Shown here: piece after piece, positions 1-5,319 of the stretch | Layout of the letters: each line of letters starts with the position of its first letter | Numbering within the stretch: position 1 is the first letter of the stretch | NCBI GenBank assembly: GCA_009845645.1 | Contig: VXZF01000468.1 | Coordinates: forward strand, 1-7,205 | Source: Gemmatimonadota bacterium | GTDB lineage: Bacteria; Latescibacterota; UBA2968; UBA8231 | Direction of reading: 5' to 3' | DNA length: 7,205 nucleotides | Made by a program: the position numbers and the translations under genes | The notes under the pieces: model-generated | Database searches by the model: none | Seen by the model: the letters and a program-made list of their open reading frames with translations, nothing else | What the model was told of the DNA's origin: nothing

Positions 1-6
1 GGTCAA

Positions 7-33
7 TTTATAACCTGTACATATACCTGTCAA
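7..33 (-). promoter_or_regulatory. Possible divergent (leftward) sigma-70-like promoter
   Basis: Read on the minus strand, a perfect TTGACA (plus-strand 28-33) is followed 15 bases later by TATAAA (plus-strand 7-12). The spacer is slightly shorter than the usual 16-18. Transcription would leave the window to the left, so the target gene is not visible. The stretch between the hexamers contains the ACCTGT direct repeats, so a protein bound there would cover this promoter. The call rests on hexamer matches in AT-rich DNA, where chance matches are common. Confidence 0.3.
13..30. repeat. ACCTGT direct repeat, candidate operator
   Basis: ACCTGT occurs at 13-18 and 25-30, exactly 12 bp apart. The core between them, GTACATATAC (17-26), is an imperfect palindrome of the form GTA-N4-TAC. 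GntR-family sugar regulators such as AraR bind palindromes containing GTAC-type cores, and sugar importer operons are often controlled this way. The assignment to a regulator family is inference; only the repeat and the palindrome are seen. Confidence 0.3.
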
Positions 34-52
34 GCAATTTTATTTATCTATT

Positions 53-69
53 ATCCATATTTATTGGAT
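53..69. promoter_or_regulatory. Short inverted repeat ATCCA-N7-TGGAT
   Basis: Perfect 5-bp arms, ATCCA at 53-57 and TGGAT at 65-69, flank a 7-bp AT-only centre. It lies about 20 bp upstream of the candidate -35 element of the importer operon, a sensible place for an operator. The arms are short and the region is AT-rich, so this could be chance. Confidence 0.2.
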
Positions 70-88
70 CACTATTCGGCTTCCCGCA

Positions 89-116
89 TTGACAATCTCG
101 CATTTTTTTTTACACT
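89..116 (+). promoter_or_regulatory. Candidate promoter of the importer operon
   Basis: A perfect -35 hexamer TTGACA (89-94) is followed by a 16-base spacer with a run of T and then TACACT (111-116), four of six matches to TATAAT. Transcription would begin near 122-124. That gives a leader of roughly 30 nt before the TTG start at 152, with an AGG ribosome-binding core at 143-145. The same TTG of the -35 box is the first possible start codon of the longest reading frame, so that frame probably begins too early. Confidence 0.4.
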
Positions 117-151
117 TGGCGCTTTCTCCTCGCATCTTCAACAGGTTTTCC

Positions 152-1861
152 TTGCGCGATCTATCTACGACCATCGCCGTCCTCGCCGTGATCTTGGTCG
201 GTTGGTACGCCCTCAACCGCTGGGGCTTATCCGTCTATCCAGACGATCCGTCTGCGGGCGGCGAGTACACTGTCATCCGCTGGGCCTCCGACCCTAATCC
301 GGCACGCACCGAACAAATGGCCCTCTTCAACCGGCTCTACGAAGACAAGAAAGTGCGCGTCATTCTGGACCCAAGCGCAGACGTGCAAAAGATTCTGACC
401 CAAGCCGCGGCTGGCTCCGGGCCGGACGTTTTCGACATTTATAGCTATGCGACCTTTGCGCTCTATGCCTCTAAGGGCGTCATGGTCGAACTAAACGACT
501 ATATGCGCGAGGCCAAGCTGAGCCTCGACGACTTCTGGCTGCACCGCCGCAATGCCCTCGCCGTGCCAATAGCCGACGTGCCGGCCGAGGCCGCCGAATA
601 CGAGCGCTTTCGCATCTACGCCGTCCCCAACAACGTCACCGTCAGCGTCACCTTTCTCAACCGCTCGCTCTATGACGCAGTCCAGCGCGAGCGTCAAGCG
701 CAGAACTTGGCCATGCCGCCCTTGCCGTGGAACCACTGGACTTGGTGGGACTACGTCCTCTTGTGTCAGGCCCTCACCAAAAAGAGCGCCGATGGTCGGC
801 GCTATGAGACCTTTGGCTCGGGCGGAGCGGGCTTTGGCGGAGGGTTGAACAACTTCATCTACCAGGCCGGTGGCAGCTTCCTCAACGAAGATGGCACCGA
901 AATCGCCCTCGATTCTCCAGCCGGTGCCATCGCCGCCCAGTATCTGTACGATCTAGTCAACACCTTCCACGTCGTACCCTCGGCCGAAGATCAATCCGCG
1001 CAAACAGGCGGAGGCGGTTGGGGTGGGCAATCCATCTTGGGGCTGTACTCGGCGGGTAAGCTGGGCACTATCCTCATCGGCCGCTGGGGGCTGATCAAGG
1101 TGCGCCGCGAGGCCCGCTTTACCACTGAGATTTACCCCATGCCTCGCTACGTGCCCTACAAAGAATGGGAGCGCTGGATGAGCGATCCCGAGATCCGCGC
1201 TAATCCGAGCCTACGCGACGGCCTTTGGGGCGAAATCAGCGAGACCGGCCGCCACCGGGGCAAGGCGGGCGAGATGGGCGGACGCGTGACAGCCATCCGC
1301 AAGGGCACTCAGCACGAGCGGGAGGCCTTTTACTTTTTAGAGTACTTGTCCAGCCCGGATTTCAACAACTTGCTGACCAAGGACGCAGATGCCTTTGGCA
1401 GTCGCAAGCAGTTCTCGGAGCTCTATTTCTCGCAGCCCGATCCCGAATTCCCCGACGAGGACCAACACCGCTCGGCCCTGCTCGACGCCATGGAGCACCC
1501 AGTTGCAGAGCAGGCCGCAGCCTACGGGGCCGCTTTTGACATTACCCGTTTGCAGGGCGCGCTGGGCACTAACCTCATCAACGCGGCTTACCAGCCCGCC
1601 GACTCAACAGCCCGCCAGACCTACCGATTTCTCGGCCGCCTGCCCCACCAGAGCGCGGTGAGCAACCCCACGGTCGGCCAAGCAGCCGTCACTGAAATGT
1701 CCGTCCGCATGCGCGAATCCTTGGCCAAGGCCAAGCGCAACCGCACGCTCTCCAGCCGCAGCCACGCATTCGATCTTCTCGGGATCGCGGTCCTCCTAGT
1801 GGCAATCGGCATCGGCCTAGCGTTTTACGCTCGGCGGCAACGCGCGGAGATGGACGCTTGA
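152..1861 (+). CDS. Double-anchored extracellular solute-binding protein (MalE/UgpB-like, ABC importer)
   Basis: This is the substrate-capture component of a CUT1-type carbohydrate ABC importer, 569 residues from TTG 152. The family is shown by the N-lobe start (EYTVIRWASDPNPARTEQ, 38-55), the SGPDVFDIYSYATF stretch (89-102), GRWGLIKVRREARFTTEIYPM (310-330, the usual GRW-to-P linker) and the late G-x-x-x-A-I-x-K segment with EAFYFLEYLSSPDF (377-404). The N-terminus has a hydrophobic segment (about 7-20) with no lipobox cysteine. A second one lies near the C-terminus (541-559), followed by RRQR, which fits the positive-inside rule. Both ends should therefore lie in the membrane with the binding domain outside. 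Ordinary MalE-like proteins are about 400-450 residues with no C-terminal anchor. TTG 152 is preferred over TTG 89: AGG sits 6 nt upstream, GC-rich codon use begins there, and 89 overlaps a likely promoter. The frame from 89 would add 21 residues. Sugar specificity cannot be read. Confidence 0.85.
   Translation: MRDLSTTIAVLAVILVGWYALNRWGLSVYPDDPSAGGEYTVIRWASDPNPARTEQMALFNRLYEDKKVRVILDPSADVQKILTQAAAGSGPDVFDIYSYATFALYASKGVMVELNDYMREAKLSLDDFWLHRRNALAVPIADVPAEAAEYERFRIYAVPNNVTVSVTFLNRSLYDAVQRERQAQNLAMPPLPWNHWTWWDYVLLCQALTKKSADGRRYETFGSGGAGFGGGLNNFIYQAGGSFLNEDGTEIALDSPAGAIAAQYLYDLVNTFHVVPSAEDQSAQTGGGGWGGQSILGLYSAGKLGTILIGRWGLIKVRREARFTTEIYPMPRYVPYKEWERWMSDPEIRANPSLRDGLWGEISETGRHRGKAGEMGGRVTAIRKGTQHEREAFYFLEYLSSPDFNNLLTKDADAFGSRKQFSELYFSQPDPEFPDEDQHRSALLDAMEHPVAEQAAAYGAAFDITRLQGALGTNLINAAYQPADSTARQTYRFLGRLPHQSAVSNPTVGQAAVTEMSVRMRESLAKAKRNRTLSSRSHAFDLLGIAVLLVAIGIGLAFYARRQRAEMDA
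1846..1849 (+). promoter_or_regulatory. Shine-Dalgarno GGAG for the MalF-like gene
   Basis: GGAG lies 8 nt before TTG 1858 and inside the end of the binding-protein gene. It supports the TTG start whose last two bases form the upstream stop codon (TTGA overlap), and suggests translational coupling. Confidence 0.55.
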
Positions 1862-3015
1862 AGCCCCGCGAAAAGAGGATTCTGCGCTGGGCGCTGCTCT
1901 TCCTCGCGCCCAATCTCACCGGGTTTTTGATCTTCACGTCCCTGCCGGTGTTCTTCTCCTTTGGTCTCGCGTTCTTTCAGTGGGACACGTTCTCTGCACC
2001 TCGCTTCATTGGCTTCGACAACTTCATTCGGCTGCTGACCGACCCCAAGCTCTGGTTTTATCTCTACAACACGGTCTTTCTCATGATAGGCTTGCCCCTA
2101 TCCATCGGCGGCTCGCTCCTATTGGCCATCGTCCTCTCGCAAAAGCTGCGCGGCATCATCGTCTACCGCACCGTCTTCTACCTCCCCACCGTCACCAATG
2201 GGGTTGCGCTGTTCTTACTCTGGAAGTGGCTTTACAACCCCAAGTACGGCCTCGTCAACTCAGTCCTGCTGCCCATTCTCTCGTGGCCCTACTTCTCGCT
2301 CGCCGTGCGCGTAACGATCCTCTTGCTGATAGGCTTGGTCCTGAAATCTCTAGCGCACAAGGCCAAGTCTGAGCGACCCGCCCAAGTCCTGTTCGCTCTC
2401 CTCTCGGCCTTTGCACTCTATTGGGTCATCATCGGCCCATACGAGTACGGCGGCTTCTGGGCTTGGCTGTCGGGACGCCTGCCCCTCCTCGCTGGTCTCA
2501 ACAGCATCGACGACTTACCCAACTGGCTTTCCAGTAGCGTCGATTTGGGCTGGCTTTCTTGGCTCGGCCTAGAGCAAGCCGCCTATTGGGCTAAGACGGC
2601 TATCATCTTCATGGGCATCTGGGCGTCCATGGGCGGGGGCAATATGATCCTCTACCTCGCGGCCCTTGCCAATGTGCCCGAGGAGCTGTACGAAGCCTCG
2701 GACATCGACGGAGCCTCTAAGTGGCAGCAATTTTGGCACATCACGTGGCCGATGATTGCCCCGACGACCTTCTTCATATGCGTCATGTCCATTATCGGTG
2801 GGCTGCAAGGAGGCTTTGAGATCGCCTATTTGATGACCAATGGCGGCCCAGGCAAGGACGGGGACAATACAGTCACGCTCGGCTACTACATCTACCGCTC
2901 TGCCTTTGAAAACCTAGAGTTCGGGTACGCGGCCGCGGTGGCTTGGTTTATGTTCGTCATCATATTCACTATCACGCTGTTCAACTGGCGCTTCGGTCGG
3001 GGCGCGGTCAACTGA
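1858..3015 (+). CDS. MalF-like ABC importer permease with an extra hydrophobic insertion
   Basis: Inner-membrane permease of the CUT1 (binding-protein-dependent sugar) family, 385 residues. N-terminal hallmarks are FLAPNLTGFLIFTSLPVFFSF (15-35), FIGFDNFIRLL (50-60), YRTVFYLPTVTNG (103-115) and LYNPKYGLVNSVL (125-137). The cytoplasmic EAA loop, EELYEASDIDGASKWQQF (275-292), contacts the ATPase in this family, and LMTNGGPG (325-332) is typical near the C-terminus. The distance from YGLVN to the next conserved helix (IWASMGGGNMILYLAAL, 254-270) is about 125 residues, where relatives usually have about 35. The additional part (about 142-240) holds two extra hydrophobic segments (148-165 and 175-193) separated by a basic KSLAHKAKSER linker, then a Trp/Leu-rich stretch. 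Roughly eight membrane segments result. Start TTG overlaps the upstream stop. The protein should pair with the next permease. Confidence 0.9.
   Translation: MKPREKRILRWALLFLAPNLTGFLIFTSLPVFFSFGLAFFQWDTFSAPRFIGFDNFIRLLTDPKLWFYLYNTVFLMIGLPLSIGGSLLLAIVLSQKLRGIIVYRTVFYLPTVTNGVALFLLWKWLYNPKYGLVNSVLLPILSWPYFSLAVRVTILLLIGLVLKSLAHKAKSERPAQVLFALLSAFALYWVIIGPYEYGGFWAWLSGRLPLLAGLNSIDDLPNWLSSSVDLGWLSWLGLEQAAYWAKTAIIFMGIWASMGGGNMILYLAALANVPEELYEASDIDGASKWQQFWHITWPMIAPTTFFICVMSIIGGLQGGFEIAYLMTNGGPGKDGDNTVTLGYYIYRSAFENLEFGYAAAVAWFMFVIIFTITLFNWRFGRGAVN
2281..2577 (+). other. Inserted segment in the MalF-like permease
   Basis: Codes for residues about 142-240 of the MalF-like protein. It has two hydrophobic stretches suited to spanning the membrane, a short positively charged loop between them (KSLAHKAKSERP), and then a segment rich in Trp and Leu (GGFWAWLSGRLPLLAG and PNWLSSSVDLGWLSWLGLEQ). 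Base composition matches the flanking gene, so recent acquisition is not indicated. Boundaries are by eye from conserved flanking motifs. Confidence 0.6.
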
Positions 3016-3024
3016 GGGAAAAGG
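3014..3024 (+). promoter_or_regulatory. Ribosome-binding site for the MalG-like gene
   Basis: GAGGG at 3014-3018 lies 9 nt before ATG 3028 and overlaps the stop codon of the upstream permease; a second weaker AAGG (3021-3024) is too close to be ideal. It fixes the ATG start and suggests coupled translation across the 12-nt gap. Confidence 0.6.
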
Positions 3025-3027
3025 CGC

Positions 3028-4509
3028 ATGGCCAAAGTTGCGCAAACGACCGCGATCCACTCGCTGAGCCACGGGCTGCTCGTCCTCTTCGGCTTCACCA
3101 CGCTCGTGCCGTTCCTGTGGATGGTGCTGACCTCGCTCAAGAGCGAAAACGAAGTATTCCAGAGCCATGTTTGGCCGCAGGAAGTGCGCCTCGGCAACGA
3201 AGGCGACCTGCTGCGGACCCGCGATGGCCAACCGCTGCGCGACGCCCAAGGCGAGCCAATCCGCATCACTCTCGGCAACCCAGTGATACTCGGTGCCCCC
3301 GGCGACCCGATCCGCGACCAGCAGGGCCGCCTGATCTACGATCCAGAAGGCCAACCCATCCCCGGCAAAAACGTCGAAGAGCGCGGCGGCCTTGCCGTGT
3401 ACAAAAACCGCTGGAACCCGGTCCTCGTCGATGGCACCCCTCTGCTGCTAACCGAAGCTCTGCGCGACAAGTGGCAGAAGCGGCTCGTACAGCAGCGCCA
3501 GAATTGGCGCACGGCTGAACAGCTACCGCCGGCCTCGGTCGAGCTTGCCGATGGCACTCCGCTGTTGCGTGCCAACGGCGAGACTTACACCTATCGCGAC
3601 ATCTCCTGGGATCGCGTCGGGGACCCGGTTTTGGACGTCCAAGCCAAAGAGCCGATTCTCGACGCCGACGGCAACACTATTCCCTTTCGCTCGGCCTTTC
3701 CCCTGCTCAGAAGCGACGACGACCCACTGACGGAAAAAGTCGGGGGCAACGTCCTCTACGCCCGCTTCCCTGGTGAGGACGAACTGCGTATCGTGTACGG
3801 CAGTGACGTGTTGCAGATCAGCGAGCCGCGCTTCATGTGGTCCAACTACATCCGGGTCTTGCGCGACAAGGACATCAAGTTTTCGCTCTACGGCTGGAAC
3901 AGCCTCTTTGTCGCCGTCTGCGTGATGGTCGGCCAAGTGGTGACCTCGGCCATGGCCGGCTTTGCCTTTGCCCGCCTCGAATGGCGCTACCGCGACGCCG
4001 TCTTCCTGCTCTACTTGGCCACCTTGATGGTTCCCGGGATCGTCACCTTGCTGCCTAATTACGTGATTCTCAAAAGCCTCGGCTGGCTCGACTCGTTCCA
4101 AGCGCTCATCATCCCAGCCATGTTCACTGCTTTTGGCACCTTTATGATGCGCCAGTTTATGACTGGGCTGCCTAGGGGGCTTGAGGAGGCCGCTGAAATC
4201 GACGGCGCCAATCTCTGGAAGACTTTCTGGACCATCGTCATGCCCCTATCCAAGCCGGCGTTGATCACCCTCTCAATCTTCTCTTTTATGGGTACTTGGC
4301 AGTCCTTTACGTGGCCGCTGATAGTCACCCATTCCGAGCATATGCGAGTCCTGCCAGTAGCCCTGCGCTACTTCGATTCGTCACAGGGGACCAACTACTC
4401 GCTGTTGATGACGGGAAGCGTCCTGATGATGCTGCCGATGATCGTGCTCTTTGTCTTTGGCCAGCGATTCTTTGTGCGCGGCATCCAACTCGGTGCGCTC
4501 AAAGGCTGA
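3028..4509 (+). CDS. MalG-like ABC importer permease with a large periplasmic insertion
   Basis: Second inner-membrane permease of the importer, 493 residues against about 280-300 for ordinary MalG-type proteins. TM1 is at about 14-35 and ends in the family motif WMVLTSLKSE (31-40). The family pattern resumes at WSNYIRVL (271-278) and YGWNSLFVAVCVM (288-300). Next come TM helices near 322-345 and 356-376, the EAA loop LEEAAEIDGANLWKTFWTIVMP (385-406), and further helices near 409-431 and 459-482. The end, FVRGIQLGALKG, is typical. About 200 residues are added between TM1 and TM2 (about 52-265), a loop that faces the periplasm in MalG. The extra part is hydrophilic and contains repeated D-x-x-G-x-x-I units. 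In E. coli it is MalF, not MalG, that has a large loop here, and that loop touches the binding protein. The gene follows the MalF-like gene by 12 nt and ends the operon; no ATPase gene follows. Confidence 0.9.
   Translation: MAKVAQTTAIHSLSHGLLVLFGFTTLVPFLWMVLTSLKSENEVFQSHVWPQEVRLGNEGDLLRTRDGQPLRDAQGEPIRITLGNPVILGAPGDPIRDQQGRLIYDPEGQPIPGKNVEERGGLAVYKNRWNPVLVDGTPLLLTEALRDKWQKRLVQQRQNWRTAEQLPPASVELADGTPLLRANGETYTYRDISWDRVGDPVLDVQAKEPILDADGNTIPFRSAFPLLRSDDDPLTEKVGGNVLYARFPGEDELRIVYGSDVLQISEPRFMWSNYIRVLRDKDIKFSLYGWNSLFVAVCVMVGQVVTSAMAGFAFARLEWRYRDAVFLLYLATLMVPGIVTLLPNYVILKSLGWLDSFQALIIPAMFTAFGTFMMRQFMTGLPRGLEEAAEIDGANLWKTFWTIVMPLSKPALITLSIFSFMGTWQSFTWPLIVTHSEHMRVLPVALRYFDSSQGTNYSLLMTGSVLMMLPMIVLFVFGQRFFVRGIQLGALKG
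3181..3822 (+). other. Repeat-containing insertion in the MalG-like permease
   Basis: Codes for residues about 52-265 between TM1 and TM2. An eight-residue unit x-D-x-x-G-x-x-I recurs as RDAQGEPI (71-78), RDQQGRLI (96-103), YDPEGQPI (104-111) and LDADGNTI (211-218). Shorter related units are RDGQPL (65-70), VDGTPL (134-139) and ADGTPL (174-179). A longer match pairs GDPIRDQQ (92-99) with GDPVLDVQ (198-205). The pattern suggests short beta-strands joined by tight D/G turns, interrupted by one helical, charged stretch (143-163, LRDKWQKRLVQQRQ). There are no cysteines. Fold and function are not recognised. Confidence 0.65.
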
Positions 4510-4515
4510 CCAGCG

Positions 4516-5319
4516 TCAAAGCTCTGCTTCGGGAATCTGCTCCCAGTCCAGCTCGTCCTCGTCGATATCCCAATCGTCGCTCCGCACCACCGGCCGGTTG
4601 CAATAAGTGTGAAATTCGCAGCGCTGGCACTCGCTCTCGTCGTCGGTCTTGGCGTACGCATCCGCGTCTGGAAGGGCCTCAATGTCGGCAATCGCCTCTG
4701 ACAAAAGCGCCCGCGTCCGCTCGTGCTCGACAGCCGAATAGGCAATCGGCTGCAGAGCCTGCGGGTACTGCGCGTGCCAATAGACCAATGTCACGTCGTC
4801 GGGTGCCGGTGATCGGCCCTCGTTCAAGACCGCGCCGGCTTCAACCAAAACAAAGCGATAGACCAGCGTTTGCCAGCTTTGGGCATAGGCGGCTTGCTCG
4901 GGCTTTTTGCGGCCGGTCTTCCAGTCGAATATCCAAGCGCGACCATCGTCGGCCAGTACCACGCGGTCGAACTTGGCGACGAGACGCCGTCCGGCTAGGG
5001 GCACGGAGAGCATGGTTTCCCCGAACACCATCCCCTCGGGCACAACCGGCGGCTGCTCGCACCAATTGCGCCACCAAGCGGCCAACAGCGGATCGCGGCT
5101 CCGCTGCACCGCGTCTTCCACATCCATGCCCAAGCTCTCCTGCAACACCAACTGGTGGAACGCCCGGCCCCGGCCGGCTGCGGCCTCCCACTCGTCGAGT
5201 TGGTCGGTCAGCGGCGCTGGCCACGCTAACCGCTCGACATAGCGCAACAAGAACTGCCGCCGACAGCGCTCAAAGGCCGTCAGGCTACTCTGGCTGTAAT
5301 TGAATCCTTGCGGTATCAT
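4516..5319 (-). CDS. RecB-family PD-(D/E)XK nuclease with iron-sulphur cysteines
   Basis: A 267-residue single-domain nuclease of the Cas4/RecB/AddB type (PDDEXK_1-like). Family features in order: SQSSLTAFERCRRQFLLRYV (9-28, the usual S-x-S-x-L-x-x-F-x-x-C entry), GRAFHQLV with His55, KFDRVV with Asp118, IFDWKTG with Asp132 and Lys134, and the QTLVY motif (Gln150, Tyr154). Cys19 combines with Cys231, Cys234 and Cys240 (C-x2-C-x5-C), the arrangement that holds a 4Fe-4S cluster in AddB and Cas4. All catalytic residues appear intact. After the last cysteine there is a very acidic tail (DDWDIDEDELDWE, 248-260). The ATG overlaps the helicase stop as ATGA, so the two proteins are probably made together and act as one helicase-nuclease on DNA ends. 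No strong ribosome-binding site is seen before the ATG, which fits translational coupling. A CRISPR Cas4 role is unlikely here, with no array or cas gene nearby. Confidence 0.88.
   Translation of the reverse strand: MIPQGFNYSQSSLTAFERCRRQFLLRYVERLAWPAPLTDQLDEWEAAAGRGRAFHQLVLQESLGMDVEDAVQRSRDPLLAAWWRNWCEQPPVVPEGMVFGETMLSVPLAGRRLVAKFDRVVLADDGRAWIFDWKTGRKKPEQAAYAQSWQTLVYRFVLVEAGAVLNEGRSPAPDDVTLVYWHAQYPQALQPIAYSAVEHERTRALLSEAIADIEALPDADAYAKTDDESECQRCEFHTYCNRPVVRSDDWDIDEDELDWEQIPEAEL

Noticed and set aside
64..297. A short plus-strand frame starting TTG 64
   Set aside because: It overlaps the binding-protein gene in another frame, has no ribosome-binding site and becomes Arg-rich where the real gene begins.
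3523..4101. A 192-codon minus-strand frame inside the MalG-like gene
   Set aside because: The plus strand carries clear permease motifs over the same bases, and the minus-strand translation has no recognisable pattern. It is a shadow frame.
4519..4620. Search for a terminator at the end of either operon
   Set aside because: No stable GC-rich hairpin followed by a T-run was found on either strand; the stretch reads as ordinary nuclease coding sequence.
4296..5303. A 335-codon open frame on the plus strand, antisense to the nuclease
   Set aside because: Its translation is dominated by Arg, Pro, Ala and Ser with no domain signal, as expected from the shadow of a GC-rich gene. The opposite strand has a complete, motif-bearing nuclease.
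4516..5319. Reading the nuclease as a CRISPR Cas4
   Set aside because: The residues fit both Cas4 and AddB-type nucleases, but there is no repeat-spacer array or cas gene, and the gene is coupled to a helicase.
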